Positions 8,884-18,483 of a stretch of DNA of 64,000 nucleotides are shown here, in pieces. Position 1 is the stretch's first letter, and each line of letters begins with the position of its first letter. The notes under the pieces were generated by a model. That model made no database searches, was not told the origin of the DNA, and saw only the letters and a program-made list of their open reading frames with translations. The position numbers were made by a program, and so were the translations under genes. The stretch is from an uncultured Ruminococcus sp. (lineage in GTDB: Bacteria; Bacillota; Clostridia; Lachnospirales; Lachnospiraceae): positions 1 through 64,000 of the forward strand of contig CAMMBV010000014.1 of NCBI GenBank assembly GCA_946494335.1, read 5' to 3'.

Positions 8884-9612
8884 TTACTCATCCCAGTTGT
8901 GATATACGTACTGTACATCGTCGTCATCTTCCAGTAAATCCAGCGTCTTCTGAAGATTCTTTACGGCTGTTTCATCCTTAAGTTCTACCCAGTTCTGTGG
9001 GATCATCGTTACTTCCGCAGACGCCATGGGTATATTTTCTTTTTCCAGAGCTTCCCGCACCATGGAAAAATCATCCGGATCTGTGATGATCTCATAGCTG
9101 TCCTCTTCCTCTGAAAAGTCTTCCGCTCCGGCATCCAGAGCCATCATCATCAGATCGTCGCTTTCCAGTTCACACTCTTCTTTTGAAATGATGATCTGTC
9201 CCTTTTTGTCAAACATAAAAGACACACATCCGGGAGTCCCGATATTGCCGTTTCCTTTTGTGAAAGCGCTTCTGACATTGGCTGCCGTACGATTTTTGTT
9301 GTCCGTCAGAGCATCTACGATAATGGCGATACCGTTGGGACCGTACCCTTCATATGTAACATACTCATAATTGGAAGCGTCGGCGTCGCCGGCTGCCTTT
9401 TTGATGCCCCGGTCAATGGTATCGTTGGGCATATTGTTGGCCTTGGCCTTGGCGATTACATCCCTCAGCTTACTGTTGTTGGCCGGATCTGGTCCGCCTT
9501 CTTTTACCGCAACGACAATTTCACGGCCGATGATTGTGAAAATCTTTCCTTTTTTTGCGTCATTTTTTTCTTTCTTATGTTTTATGTTTGCAAATTTTGA
9601 ATGTCCTGACAT
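8884..9612 (-). CDS. yebC: YebC/PmpR (TACO1) family protein
   Basis: The 242-residue protein has the family opening [20 protein letters not shown], the central [19 protein letters not shown] and the acidic C-terminal segment [17 protein letters not shown]. The length is normal. The family binds DNA as a regulator in some bacteria, and its relatives relieve ribosome stalling at proline stretches; which applies here is not visible. It stands alone between the MazF-type toxin gene and tepA. The ribosome site is AAGGA. Confidence 0.93.
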   Translation of the reverse strand: MSGHSKFANIKHKKEKNDAKKGKIFTIIGREIVVAVKEGGPDPANNSKLRDVIAKAKANNMPNDTIDRGIKKAAGDADASNYEYVTYEGYGPNGIAIIVDALTDNKNRTAANVRSAFTKGNGNIGTPGCVSFMFDKKGQIIISKEECELESDDLMMMALDAGAEDFSEEEDSYEIITDPDDFSMVREALEKENIPMASAEVTMIPQNWVELKDETAVKNLQKTLDLLEDDDDVQYVYHNWDE

Positions 9613-9691
9613 ATTCTATTTCCTTCTTCCTGCTGTATTTTGTTGCATTTAAAAATATACCATCATCCCATTCATTCGTCAATACGGCTCT

Positions 9692-10048
9692 CTATGTAGA
9701 AAGTTCCAGACTGATGCAAAGGGCTTTGTTGACCTGCTTTAAAAGCTCCCCGTCCAGATGGCATACTTTATCCTTCAGTCTTTGTTTGTCTATTGTCCTC
9801 AGCTGCTCCAGCAGAATCACCGAATCCTTTACAATCGCATAGGACGAAGCATCGATTTCTATATGAGTCGGCAGCTTCGCCTTGTTCATTTTGGAAGTGA
9901 TTGCCGCACAGATAACCGTTGGACTGTGCTTATTTCCAATATCATTCTGTATAATAAGAACCGGCCGGATTCCGCCCTGTTCGCTTCCCACGACCGGTCT
10001 TAGATCTGCGTAAAATATATCTCCGCGTTTAATAACCACACCATTCAC
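9692..10048 (-). CDS. ndoA: MazF/PemK-type endoribonuclease toxin (EndoA-like)
   Basis: The 118-residue protein closely follows Bacillus Endo[50 protein letters not shown], and [13 protein letters not shown]. This family cleaves single-stranded mRNA at short specific sites. It starts 11 bp after the alr stop, the classical alr-ndoA arrangement, but the usual antitoxin gene (ndoAI/mazE) that sits between them is missing, and no short frame fits in the gap. The antitoxin may be elsewhere or absent. Confidence 0.92.
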   Translation of the reverse strand: MNGVVIKRGDIFYADLRPVVGSEQGGIRPVLIIQNDIGNKHSPTVICAAITSKMNKAKLPTHIEIDASSYAIVKDSVILLEQLRTIDKQRLKDKVCHLDGELLKQVNKALCISLELST

Positions 10049-10059
10049 ACTCCGATTTT

Positions 10060-11235
10060 CTATGATCTAGCCATAGTATTTCCAAAATTCTCTGGTGTAT
10101 TCCCATGTCTTACAAAAATGCGCGGAACACGTTTTGCAATGCAGCATGCAAATTCATAGTTAAAGCGCCCGGACATATCTCCCAGCATCTCCATTGTGAT
10201 CTCTTCTTCCCCGTCACGGCCAAGCAGCGTCACCTCGTCAAACTCCTGCACACCCTCTATTTCAGTGACATCCGCCATAAACTGATCCATGCAGATTCTT
10301 CCGATAATGGGAGCCTTTTGTCCCCGTATCAGCACGTACCCTTTGTTGGACAGACTTCTGGCATAGCCGTCCGCATACCCCACCGGTATGGTTGCAACCA
10401 CCGCAGGTCTTTCTGTAATATATGTACCTCCGTAACTGACTGCTTCACCCTTACTCAGTGTTTTTATAAAAGAAATGCTGCTTTTCAAACTCATCACCGG
10501 TTTCAAATGCACCGGTTCTCTTTGCACCTCATCAGAAGGATACAGGCCGTAAATACTGATCCCTGCTCTTACCAGATCAAGATTGGCCCTGGGAAACTGC
10601 ATGATGGCAGCGCTGTTGCTGCAGTGGCGGAACCTGATTTCCACTCCTGCTTCCTTTAACTTATCGTGGAAACACAGATACCGGTCAAGCTGCTTCTTCG
10701 CCGGTTCCAGGGACGTTTCATCAGCACGGGCAAAATGCGTAAACATTCCCTCTATCTCCAGACGAGGCATCCTTGCAATTTCAGCTATCTTTTCTACACT
10801 CTCATCTGTATCAGGAAAGCCGATACGGTTCATCCCCGTATCCAGCGCCAGGTGAATTTTCACGTTCTTTCCCGCTCTGACAGCCGCTTCCGATAATTCC
10901 CTTGCCATGGAAACTTTGAAAACGGCCGGTCTTATATCATTTTCCACAATGATATCATAATCCTCCGGAAACGCAAACCCAAGAATAAGAACAGGCTTTT
11001 TTATTTTATTTTCCCGCAGCTGCAGCGCCTCCCCGACCGTAGCTACGGCAAATCCCCAGATATAGTCAAAGGTTTCCGCCATCTGGGCGATGGGAACTGC
11101 GCCATGTCCGTATCCGTCCGCCTTGACTACAGCTATCATCTTCGTGTCTTTTCCTATATTATGCTTCATCTGTATGAAATTCTCCTCAACGGCATCCAGA
11201 TCAATCCGGGCGTATATCCGTCTGTTTGATTCCAC
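10060..11235 (-). CDS. alr: Alanine racemase
   Basis: The 391-residue fold-type III PLP enzyme interconverts L- and D-alanine for peptidoglycan. The PLP lysine lies in [11 protein letters not shown] (residues about 33-43). Other family marks are [34 protein letters not shown] with the catalytic tyrosine region, and [13 protein letters not shown]. The start is GTG at 11235 with AAGGGAT upstream. It overlaps the 3' end of the NAD(P)HX repair gene by 35 bp, so translation is probably coupled. Confidence 0.95.
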   Translation of the reverse strand: MESNRRIYARIDLDAVEENFIQMKHNIGKDTKMIAVVKADGYGHGAVPIAQMAETFDYIWGFAVATVGEALQLRENKIKKPVLILGFAFPEDYDIIVENDIRPAVFKVSMARELSEAAVRAGKNVKIHLALDTGMNRIGFPDTDESVEKIAEIARMPRLEIEGMFTHFARADETSLEPAKKQLDRYLCFHDKLKEAGVEIRFRHCSNSAAIMQFPRANLDLVRAGISIYGLYPSDEVQREPVHLKPVMSLKSSISFIKTLSKGEAVSYGGTYITERPAVVATIPVGYADGYARSLSNKGYVLIRGQKAPIIGRICMDQFMADVTEIEGVQEFDEVTLLGRDGEEEITMEMLGDMSGRFNYEFACCIAKRVPRIFVRHGNTPENFGNTMARS

Positions 11236-12763
11236 ACTTATCCCTTCTTTCGTAATTTTTTTCGGCAGCCTGTCCCTGGCGCCGCAAAACCGCCGGTATG
11301 GACGCTATAATATCTCCGGCTTTGACCGACGCTTCTCCCAGTCTGTCCCTGGCATCATCGCCGGCCTTCCCGTGGAGCCATACGCCCACAGCGGCAGCTG
11401 TCCTCTCATCTGTACCGGCCGCCAAAAGTCCCAGTATCATACCCGTCAGCACATCACCGCTGCCCGCCGTTGCCATCCCGCTGTTGCCCGTGGTATTAAT
11501 CACAAAATGAGTCTCATCAAAGGAGACAACGGTACGGGCGTCCTTCAGCACGCATATGATATGATAATGTCCTGCGAAATCTCCTGCCGCCTTTAGCCTG
11601 TCCGCTGCAATCTCCTTTACTGTAAGCCCGGTAAGCCGGCTCATCTCACCCATATGAGGCGTCAATATGCAAGGACATACAATGCTTTTAAGAATCTGAG
11701 GATGACTGCTGATCAGATTCAGCCCATCTGCATCGATAACCAGAGGTTTCCTGCAGTTTTGGGTCACATACTCCAGGATCTTTAAAGCAGTCGGGGACTG
11801 CGAAAGTCCAGGTCCTATCCCGATCACATCCGCCCACCGCATATCCCTTTCCAATGTCTCTTTCTCAAAACACTCTTCATTATAGCAGGAAAGCATTACT
11901 TCCGGAAGCTGACGCAGCAAAATTTCCCGATTGTCTTTTGCCGTATATACCTTTACCATTCCGGCGCCTGTCCGAAAACAGGAGCAGGCGGAAAGAAAGG
12001 ATGCCCCCTCCATACCGGGAGATCCGGCAATCAAAAGTACCTTTCCGAATGTTCCTTTATTGCCGGAAGGATCCCGTTTGGGAATAAGATTCCCATCCGT
12101 TTCCTCCAGTCTGAAAATTTCCGGTTCATAGCAGACGCTGTCATGCTCATAAATTCCAATATCACTGACCCTTATTTTCCCTGCATAAGAAGCCCCGGGA
12201 TACAAAAGCATTCCCGGCTTCTCAAATGCAAAAGTTACCGTCACATCTGCACGGATCGCCGCACCCATCAGACAGCCTGTATCGGCGTCAATGCCGGATG
12301 GAATATCCACTGCCAGCACCTTTGCTCCCGACTCATTCACCTTTTCAAAAAGCTGCCTGTATTCCTCCGATAACTTTCTGGAAAGGCCGATTCCAAACAC
12401 AGAATCTACAATAGTAGTATATTCGGATAGCTTTGGGTTATTTACAAAGGCTGTACCATAATTTTCTGCGATTTTTTGCTGTTTTTTATTTTCTTCGCTG
12501 CGATGCGCGGGATTTCCCGTCATGCAGACAGCAACCTCATATCCTGCAAGATGAAGAATCCTCGCCGCCGCAATGCCGTCTCCGCCGTTATTTCCTCCTC
12601 CGCACAGGACCAGTATCCTGCCAAGATCAAAATTTTCTTCCCGCAGCGCTTCCGTCACCGCCAGAGCCGCTCTCTCCATCAAAACGCAGGAGGGCATGTC
12701 CATGGTCATAATGGCGGCCTGATCAGACTCTTTCATCTGACGGGCTGTTGTTATACGCTTCAT
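11201..12763 (-). CDS. nnr: Bifunctional NAD(P)H-hydrate epimerase / ADP-dependent dehydratase
   Basis: A two-domain protein of 520 residues. The N-terminal YjeF_N epimerase domain has LCGGGNNGGDGIAAARIL and VDIPSGIDADTG. The C-terminal ribokinase-like dehydratase domain has IAGSPGMEGASFLSA, GIGPGLSQS, LTPHMGEMSRL and GNSGMATAGSGDVLTGM. The pair repairs hydrated NADH/NADPH. The ATG at 12763 follows GGGAGGAAATAAA; the longer frame would start inside the rex terminator. It is translationally linked to alr. Confidence 0.94.
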   Translation of the reverse strand: MKRITTARQMKESDQAAIMTMDMPSCVLMERAALAVTEALREENFDLGRILVLCGGGNNGGDGIAAARILHLAGYEVAVCMTGNPAHRSEENKKQQKIAENYGTAFVNNPKLSEYTTIVDSVFGIGLSRKLSEEYRQLFEKVNESGAKVLAVDIPSGIDADTGCLMGAAIRADVTVTFAFEKPGMLLYPGASYAGKIRVSDIGIYEHDSVCYEPEIFRLEETDGNLIPKRDPSGNKGTFGKVLLIAGSPGMEGASFLSACSCFRTGAGMVKVYTAKDNREILLRQLPEVMLSCYNEECFEKETLERDMRWADVIGIGPGLSQSPTALKILEYVTQNCRKPLVIDADGLNLISSHPQILKSIVCPCILTPHMGEMSRLTGLTVKEIAADRLKAAGDFAGHYHIICVLKDARTVVSFDETHFVINTTGNSGMATAGSGDVLTGMILGLLAAGTDERTAAAVGVWLHGKAGDDARDRLGEASVKAGDIIASIPAVLRRQGQAAEKNYERRDKCGIKQTDIRPD

Positions 12764-12787
12764 TTTATTTCCTCCCTGAAACGAAAT

Positions 12788-12823
12788 GTTGTACCTGAAG
12801 TCTTCCGACCTTTCAGGTACAAC
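12788..12823 (-). terminator. Hairpin between rex and the NAD(P)HX repair gene
   Basis: A 12-bp perfect stem, GTTGTACCTGAA with TTCAGGTACAAC and a 12-nt loop, begins five bases after the rex stop codon. On the minus strand it is followed by ATTTCGTTTC, a weak U run, so termination may be partial. Confidence 0.6.
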
Positions 12824-12827
12824 ACCA

Positions 12828-13484
12828 TTAACAATCTTTATGTTCTCTTCTGGCATGTGTCAGGTTATAGGAAAGACACATCAGACTCTCTGATAAATGT
12901 ACGTTTTCTACAATCACATCTTTTGGAAGCACCAGATTCAGATCAATATGTGCAAAGTTCCAGATTGCCTTCACACCGTTTGCCACCAGCATATCCGCCA
13001 CTTCTCTGGCGCTGTTCTTCGGTATAGTCAACGTGGCCATATCCACTTTATGATTTTTAAGAAAATCCGGCAGCTCTGAAAGCATCTGTATCTTAACCTC
13101 CCGAACCGTATGGCCCTTCAGATTCGGATCAATATCAAAAATTCCAATAATCCGAAATCCTCTTTTTTCAAATTTCACGTAATTGGCCAGCGCCTGACCC
13201 AGATGCCCGGCGCCGATGATAATCATATTATGTGTCTGATCCAGCCCCAGTATCCGGCCTATCTCACTGTACAGGTACCGCACATTATAACCGTAACCCT
13301 GCTGTCCAAATCCACCGAAGTTATTCAGATCCTGGCGTATCTGGGACGCTGTTACTTTCATCAGATCACTCAGTTCATTTGAAGAAATGCGTTCCACTTT
13401 ATTGTCAATCAGCTCTCCAAGATATCGATAATACCTGGGCAGTCTTGCAATTACCGCTTTTGAAATACCTTTTTCGTCCAACAT
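12828..13484 (-). CDS. rex: Redox-sensing transcriptional repressor Rex
   Basis: The 218-residue protein has the Rex N-terminal winged helix (ISKAVIARLPRYYRYL, then VTASQIRQDLNNFGGFG) and a Rossmann domain with IIIGAGHLGQALANY. It ends with the usual dimer-swapping helix (ESLMCLSYNLTHARR). Rex senses the NADH/NAD+ ratio and represses fermentation genes in anaerobes. It diverges from the ABC-F gene with separate consensus promoters. I found no clear Rex operator (TTGTTAA-type palindrome) in its own promoter region. Confidence 0.96.
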   Translation of the reverse strand: MLDEKGISKAVIARLPRYYRYLGELIDNKVERISSNELSDLMKVTASQIRQDLNNFGGFGQQGYGYNVRYLYSEIGRILGLDQTHNMIIIGAGHLGQALANYVKFEKRGFRIIGIFDIDPNLKGHTVREVKIQMLSELPDFLKNHKVDMATLTIPKNSAREVADMLVANGVKAIWNFAHIDLNLVLPKDVIVENVHLSESLMCLSYNLTHARREHKDC

Positions 13485-13507
13485 CTGAACCTCCTTTTAT
13501 CATTTTT

Positions 13508-13536
13508 ATTATATCGATTCGTTATAACTTTGTCAA
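13508..13536 (-). promoter_or_regulatory. Promoter of rex
   Basis: Read on the minus strand: TTGACA at 13536-13531, 17-bp spacer, TATAAT at 13513-13508. Both hexamers are perfect consensus for the vegetative sigma factor. Confidence 0.8.
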
Positions 13537-13547
13537 ACAGAAGAGAG

Positions 13548-13576
13548 TTGTCAAGGGAAAATTTTTTCTATATAAT
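13548..13576 (+). promoter_or_regulatory. Promoter of the ABC-F gene
   Basis: TTGTCA at 13548-13553, 17-bp spacer, TATAAT at 13571-13576, 44 bp before the ABC-F start codon. Confidence 0.8.
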
Positions 13577-13619
13577 AAAAACTGTGTTAAAAAATTGTAC
13601 AATACGAGGAGTTTTACCA

Positions 13620-15557
13620 ATGATATTATCATGTCAGGAAATCACAAAGTCTTTTGGAACCAATACGATTCTCAAAGATGTATCATTTCATATAGAGGAA
13701 CGGGAAAAAGCTGCCTTAGTAGGCGCCAACGGCACAGGAAAATCTACCCTGATGAAAATTATTTCCGGGGAAATGACCTGTGACAGCGGCATGACCGTTC
13801 TTTCCAAAGATAAAACCATGGGCTATCTTGCTCAGCATCAGGATATGGAGCAGGAATCCACCATCTATGACGTCCTGCTGGAAGTGAAGCGTCCCGTCAT
13901 GGAAATGGAGAGCCGCCTGCGCCAGATGGAACAGGAAATGAACCATCTTTCCGGTTCCGACCTGCAGCAGCTGATGGACAGCTATCACCGGCTTTCCTCC
14001 CGCTTTGAGCTGGAAAACGGCTACGCTTATAAAAGTGAAGTGACCGGAATTTTAAAAGGCCTTGGGTTTGAAGAAGATGAATTCGACAAAGAAATCAAAA
14101 CACTCTCCGGCGGTCAGAAAACAAGGGTTGCGCTGGGTAAACTGCTGCTTTTGAAGCCGGACGTTCTCCTGCTGGATGAACCTACCAACCATCTGGATAT
14201 CACTTCCATACAATGGCTGGAAACTTTTCTTTTGCACTACCAGGGAGCCGTCCTGATCGTATCCCATGACCGTTATTTCCTGGACCGTATCGTCACCAGA
14301 GTGTTTGAGCTGGAACAGGGTACTCTGAGTGCATACAGCGGAAACTATTCCAGCTACGCCCAAAAGCGGGCCAAGGTTCGTGAAAATAAAATCAAAGCAT
14401 GGCTGAACCAGCAGCAGGAAATCAAACATCAGAAAGAAGTAATCGAAAAGCTTCGCTCCTTTAACCGGGAAAAATCCATCCGCAGGGCAGAAAGCAGAGA
14501 AAAAATGCTGGAAAAGATGGATGTTCTGGAAAAGCCGCAGGAATACCAGGATGAAATGCGCCTGATACTGGAGCCAGCCGTTCAAAGCGGAAATGACGTG
14601 CTCACCGTGGAAGATCTGTCCAAATCCTGGCCGGGCCTCCCACTTTTTTCGAACCTTTCCTTTTCCCTGAAACGCGGGGAACGTGTGGCTGTCATTGGCG
14701 CCAACGGCACAGGCAAAACAACCATTCTGAAAATATTGAACGGTCTTACGCCGCCTGATGGCGGCACCATACAGCTGGGAAGCAATGTCCATATCGGCTA
14801 CTATGACCAGGAACACAACGTACTGGATATGGAAAAAACAGTATTCGACGAAATTTCCGACGCCTTTCCCCAGCTTACAGGCACCAGAATTCGCAATGTG
14901 CTGGCTGCTTTTCTGTTCACAGGGGATGAGGTCTTCCAGCAGATAAAAACCCTTTCCGGCGGAGAACGCGGACGCGTCTCCCTGGCAAAGCTGATGCTCT
15001 CAAACGCCAACTTTCTTATCCTGGACGAGCCAACCAACCACCTGGACATCACTTCCAAGGAAATCCTGGAACAGGCGCTGAACCAGTACACCGGCACGGT
15101 GCTGTACGTATCTCACGACCGGTATTTCATCAATCAGACCGCCACTCGGATTCTGGAACTGGTCAATGAATCACTGGTCAACTATATCGGAAATTACGAT
15201 TATTATCTGGAAAAAAAGGAAGAGCTGACTGCCCGGTACACTGCTGCGGCCGCCGACACGCCCCAGTCAAAAGCGCCTACGGAAACCAAACTTTCCTGGC
15301 AGCAGATGAAAGAGGAACAGGCTCTGCGAAGGAAAAAAGAAAACCAGCTGAAGCGACTGGAAGAAGAAATTGCAAAGCTGGAGGAAAGAAGCGGCGAAAT
15401 AGACGGGCTGCTCTCCCAGCCGGACATCGCCACCGATGTGGCCCGCTGTACGGAGCTTTCCATGGAACAAAGCCAGCTGCAGGAAAAGCTGGAAGAACTG
15501 TTTGAACAGTGGGAGATTCTGGCGGAGGAGTCGGAAGAAACCGCTTTAGACAGTTAG
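13620..15557 (+). CDS. ABC-F family ATPase (YdiF/Uup-like)
   Basis: The 645-residue protein has two ABC ATPase cassettes and no membrane segments. Cassette 1 has Walker A GANGTGKSTL, signature LSGGQKTRVALGK and Walker B LLLDEPTNHLD. A linker rich in charged helices follows, then cassette 2 with GANGTGKTTI, LSGGERGRVSLAK and LILDEPTNHLD. The C-terminal 100 residues form a charged coiled coil. ABC-F proteins act on the ribosome, either in translation rescue or antibiotic protection; housekeeping is more likely here. The ATG at 13620 has GAGGAG upstream; a longer frame from 13530 overlaps the promoter and is rejected. Confidence 0.92.
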   Translation: MILSCQEITKSFGTNTILKDVSFHIEEREKAALVGANGTGKSTLMKIISGEMTCDSGMTVLSKDKTMGYLAQHQDMEQESTIYDVLLEVKRPVMEMESRLRQMEQEMNHLSGSDLQQLMDSYHRLSSRFELENGYAYKSEVTGILKGLGFEEDEFDKEIKTLSGGQKTRVALGKLLLLKPDVLLLDEPTNHLDITSIQWLETFLLHYQGAVLIVSHDRYFLDRIVTRVFELEQGTLSAYSGNYSSYAQKRAKVRENKIKAWLNQQQEIKHQKEVIEKLRSFNREKSIRRAESREKMLEKMDVLEKPQEYQDEMRLILEPAVQSGNDVLTVEDLSKSWPGLPLFSNLSFSLKRGERVAVIGANGTGKTTILKILNGLTPPDGGTIQLGSNVHIGYYDQEHNVLDMEKTVFDEISDAFPQLTGTRIRNVLAAFLFTGDEVFQQIKTLSGGERGRVSLAKLMLSNANFLILDEPTNHLDITSKEILEQALNQYTGTVLYVSHDRYFINQTATRILELVNESLVNYIGNYDYYLEKKEELTARYTAAAADTPQSKAPTETKLSWQQMKEEQALRRKKENQLKRLEEEIAKLEERSGEIDGLLSQPDIATDVARCTELSMEQSQLQEKLEELFEQWEILAEESEETALDS

Positions 15558-15632
15558 ATGCAGGTATTGGGAAGAGGGCTTAAAATTAAGAAAGCCGCTC
15601 AGCCTCCCTCAAACACGGATAGTCTGAAAATA

Positions 15633-15652
15633 AGCGGGGGAAATCCCCCGCT
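15633..15652. terminator. Bidirectional terminator between ABC-F and DUF3783 genes
   Basis: AGCGGGGG pairs with CCCCCGCT around a 4-nt AAAT loop. It serves two convergent genes and has A/T-rich flanks on both sides. Confidence 0.75.
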
Positions 15653-15672
15653 ATAATCTTTTATACGACTTT

Positions 15673-16050
15673 CTACTGCCGGCCATGCATCATCTCATGC
15701 TCCTTTTTCAGCTCTTCATAAATCTCCCGGGAATTCCAGTTTTGATTCGTTTCCGTCAGAATCGCTTTCAGAGCCACTGGAGCCATACGCTGGCGGCGGA
15801 TGCGAGTCAGAAGCTCCTGAATCATGCTTTGAGTAAAGCCGCACATGATCATCATTTCTTCTGCGAAATCATCCCCTCCATCTTCTTTTTGTTTTTCCTC
15901 CTCCAGCACACCGGCCAGAGCGCCGAGAGGACGGCCGTATTCCGACAGTTCCACATTTTTTATACGCACGCCCATAGAGACCAGAATTCCTTTTAATATT
16001 CTTCCACGTTTTGTACCGGAAAAATGATAAAGCAAAACACAAGCTTTCAT
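15673..16050 (-). CDS. DUF3783 domain protein
   Basis: A 125-residue protein starting MKACVLLYHFSGTKRGRI with a middle segment ELSEYGRPLGALAG and a C-terminal helical region. It matches the DUF3783 family of Clostridia, whose function is unknown. The ATG at 16050 is preferred because AAAGGAG lies about 10 bp upstream, whereas the GTG three codons earlier is too close. It stands alone between two terminators. Confidence 0.75.
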   Translation of the reverse strand: MKACVLLYHFSGTKRGRILKGILVSMGVRIKNVELSEYGRPLGALAGVLEEEKQKEDGGDDFAEEMMIMCGFTQSMIQELLTRIRRQRMAPVALKAILTETNQNWNSREIYEELKKEHEMMHGRQ

Positions 16051-16108
16051 ATCTGTCACTTTCTCCTTTCGTCTGTTACGATCATTTTATACAGTATTTT
16101 ACAAAAAA

Positions 16109-16130
16109 CGGACTGGTTTTTGCCAGTCCG
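16109..16130 (-). terminator. Terminator after icd
   Basis: CGGACTGG pairs with CCAGTCCG around a 6-nt loop and, on the minus strand, leads into TTTTTTG, an intrinsic terminator 20 bp after the isocitrate dehydrogenase stop. Confidence 0.8.
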
Positions 16131-16150
16131 CATAATATACTGTCTGCCGT

Positions 16151-17353
16151 TTATTTTTCCAGCTCTTCCCTGATTGCCAGGATAAAATCCTTACTGTTGA
16201 GAACAGTGGGATTTTCAATGGATGTGATCAGCGCCAGATCCTTTGTCATCTTACCGCTTTCGATTGTCTGCAAAGTAGCCTTTTCCAGACGGTCTGCAAA
16301 ATTGCACAGTTCATCAATGCCGTCCAGCTCTCCTCTTTTGCGGAGCGCTCCCGTCCAGGCAAAAATGGTCGCCACGGAGTTGGTGGAGGTTTCTTCGCCT
16401 TTCAGGTGTTTATAGTAATGACGCTGTACCGTTCCGTGGGCCGCCTCGTATTCAAAATAACCGTGAGGAGAAACCAGTACGGAGGTCATCATGGCCAGTG
16501 AACCAAAGGCGGAGGATACCATATCGCTCATCACATCGCCGTCGTAGTTTTTGCAGGCCCAGATAAATCCGCCCTCCGCTTTCATAACACGGGCAACGGC
16601 GTCATCGATCAGCGTATAGAAGTATTCAATGCCTGCCGCTTCAAATTTGTCTTTATATTCTGCATCATAGATTTCCTGGAAGATATCTTTAAAGGTATGG
16701 TCATATTTTTTTGAGATGGTGTCTTTTGTCGCAAACCACAGATCCTGTTTCGTATCCAGCGCATAATTAAAGCAGCTTCTGGCAAAGCTTTCGATGGAAG
16801 CATTCAGGTTATGCATGCCCTGTGCGATGCCTGCTCCGGTATAGTTATGCACCAGCTCTCTTTGCTCTGTCCCGTCCTCGGCGGTATAAACCAACTCTAC
16901 TTTACCCGGTCCGGGAATAATCATCTCTGTATTCTTATATACATCGCCGTATGCGTGTCTTGCCAGAGTAATGGGTTTTTTCCAGTTCTTTACGCAGGGA
17001 TCGATTCCCTTTACCACGATGGGAGCACGGAATACCGTTCCGTCCAGCATGGCACGGATGGTGCCATTGGGACTTTTATACATTTCTTTCAGATGATACT
17101 CATCCATACGAGCCGCGTTGGGTGTGATAGTTGCGCACTTTACCGCCACGCCGTATTTTTTTGTCGCATTGGCAGAATCAACCGTCACCTGATCATTGGT
17201 TTCATTTCTGTGTTCCAGACCCAGATCATAGTATTCCGTCTTTAAATCAATATATGGCAGCAAAAGCTCATCTTTGATCATTTTCCAGAGAATTCTGGTC
17301 ATCTCGTCTCCGTCCATCTCAACCAGCGGAGTTGTCATCTTGATTTTTTCCAT
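16151..17353 (-). CDS. icd: NADP-dependent isocitrate dehydrogenase
   Basis: This 400-residue enzyme belongs to the homodimeric, eukaryote-like NADP-IDH type. It starts [20 protein letters not shown], has [19 protein letters not shown] for isocitrate binding, [11 protein letters not shown] and the late [13 protein letters not shown] near the coenzyme site. It oxidises isocitrate to 2-oxoglutarate with NADPH production, feeding glutamate synthesis in an incomplete TCA cycle. The ATG at 17353 has CAGGAGG upstream; nine further codons are open but unsupported. Confidence 0.95.
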   Translation of the reverse strand: MEKIKMTTPLVEMDGDEMTRILWKMIKDELLLPYIDLKTEYYDLGLEHRNETNDQVTVDSANATKKYGVAVKCATITPNAARMDEYHLKEMYKSPNGTIRAMLDGTVFRAPIVVKGIDPCVKNWKKPITLARHAYGDVYKNTEMIIPGPGKVELVYTAEDGTEQRELVHNYTGAGIAQGMHNLNASIESFARSCFNYALDTKQDLWFATKDTISKKYDHTFKDIFQEIYDAEYKDKFEAAGIEYFYTLIDDAVARVMKAEGGFIWACKNYDGDVMSDMVSSAFGSLAMMTSVLVSPHGYFEYEAAHGTVQRHYYKHLKGEETSTNSVATIFAWTGALRKRGELDGIDELCNFADRLEKATLQTIESGKMTKDLALITSIENPTVLNSKDFILAIREELEK

Positions 17354-17423
17354 AATATCCTCCTGTATCTTACATTCCATTTGTTTTACACGATTTCTAT
17401 TGTATGCAAATGTTGAAAGCTTG

Positions 17424-18266
17424 TCAATAGCTCAAAAACTTCTCCAGATCAAATTCTCCCCATCCCTGCCTGTTGTGGGGCATTCCCAGATCTCTTGCAC
17501 AGTCTTTCAGCATCATTTTGATCTCCACATTGGTCAGCAGCGGATCTTTTTCAAGAGCCAGCGCCGCGGCGCCGGATATATAAGGAGTGGACATGGAGGT
17601 CCCGCTTTTTCTCGTATATTCTCTTCCGCCGGGAGAAGCTTTGCAGGACAGGATATTATGCCCCTTACAGACAATATCCGGTTTACAGACACATTCTTTT
17701 GTCGGACCGGCTCCCGACAGCATCTGATACTGCTCCAGCATATCGCTGGATCCCACGGTGATTACCTTTTTACTGCTGCCGGGAGCCGTGATACTGCCGG
17801 GGCTTGGTCCGCCGTTTCCTGCCGCTGTCACCACCACAAGACCTTCGTCCCACACACGCTCCACGGCCCGGATTAACCCGTCATGCTGCCGGTAGTTTTT
17901 GGAAACAGAGCCCACGGAGATATTGACAATCCGTATCCCGTATCTTTTATAGTTTGCCAGCAGCCATTCCAAAGCCCGGATTGTATTCAGCTGCATGCCG
18001 TTTCCCGAAGCATCCAAAACCTTCAGGCAGATCAGATTACATTCCGGTGCAACACCCCGGCATACCCCTTTAGAGGCTTTGCCGCTTCCGGCAATGATCC
18101 CTGCCACATGAGTGCCGTGACCGTTGTCGTCATAGGGATTTGCTCTTTTCTGAACAAAATCCTGAAAACAGATAATCCTGTTATCAAAATCCATATGGGG
18201 GTAAATCCCCGTATCCAGAACAGCAACACCGACTCCCCTGCCGGTGTATTTATTTAACAGTTTCAT
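17424..18266 (-). CDS. Subtilisin-like serine protease (S8), no signal peptide
   Basis: The 280-residue S8 protease has the full triad: Asp in [13 protein letters not shown] (near residue 19), His in [14 protein letters not shown], and Ser in [14 protein letters not shown]. There is neither a signal peptide nor a propeptide, and it starts directly at the catalytic domain, like intracellular AprX-type subtilases. The role is probably intracellular protein turnover. The gene is divergent from the mttB gene. Active-site completeness suggests it is a working enzyme. Confidence 0.9.
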   Translation of the reverse strand: MKLLNKYTGRGVGVAVLDTGIYPHMDFDNRIICFQDFVQKRANPYDDNGHGTHVAGIIAGSGKASKGVCRGVAPECNLICLKVLDASGNGMQLNTIRALEWLLANYKRYGIRIVNISVGSVSKNYRQHDGLIRAVERVWDEGLVVVTAAGNGGPSPGSITAPGSSKKVITVGSSDMLEQYQMLSGAGPTKECVCKPDIVCKGHNILSCKASPGGREYTRKSGTSMSTPYISGAAALALEKDPLLTNVEIKMMLKDCARDLGMPHNRQGWGEFDLEKFLSY

Positions 18267-18365
18267 TTCTGAACCCTTTTTTATTTATGGTATTCATGAT
18301 CCAAAGATGGGTTCATACCATCAAAAGTTATACAAATTTATAAATCCTTCCAAATTGTAAAATAT

Positions 18366-18375
18366 GAACATGTTC
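18366..18375. promoter_or_regulatory. Upstream operator copy GAACATGTTC
   Basis: A perfect 10-bp palindrome GAACATGTTC followed by GGA, located 10 bp before the -35 hexamer of the mttB promoter. An identical 13-bp copy (GAACATGTTCGGA) begins at 18421. TetR-family regulators often bind such sites; the tetR gene lies downstream of mttB. Confidence 0.65.
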
Positions 18376-18385
18376 GGATTTTGTA

Positions 18386-18413
18386 TTGACTTTCTCGCAA
18401 ATGGCTGTATAAT
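18386..18413 (+). promoter_or_regulatory. Promoter of the mttB-family gene
   Basis: TTGACT at 18386-18391, 16-bp spacer, TATAAT at 18408-18413. The promoter is bracketed by two identical palindromes, at 18366 and 18421. Confidence 0.75.
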
Positions 18414-18420
18414 AAAATCA

Positions 18421-18430
18421 GAACATGTTC
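18421..18430. promoter_or_regulatory. Downstream operator copy GAACATGTTC
   Basis: Second copy of the palindrome GAACATGTTC, again followed by GGA. It lies seven bases after the -10 element, over the expected transcription start, so a bound repressor would block initiation. The copies are 55 bp apart (five helical turns), which could allow cooperative or looped binding. Confidence 0.65.
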
Positions 18431-18483
18431 GGAATTCGATTTATGAAGGCAGCCGGTCAGAAATCCGGGGAAAGGAGACATAT

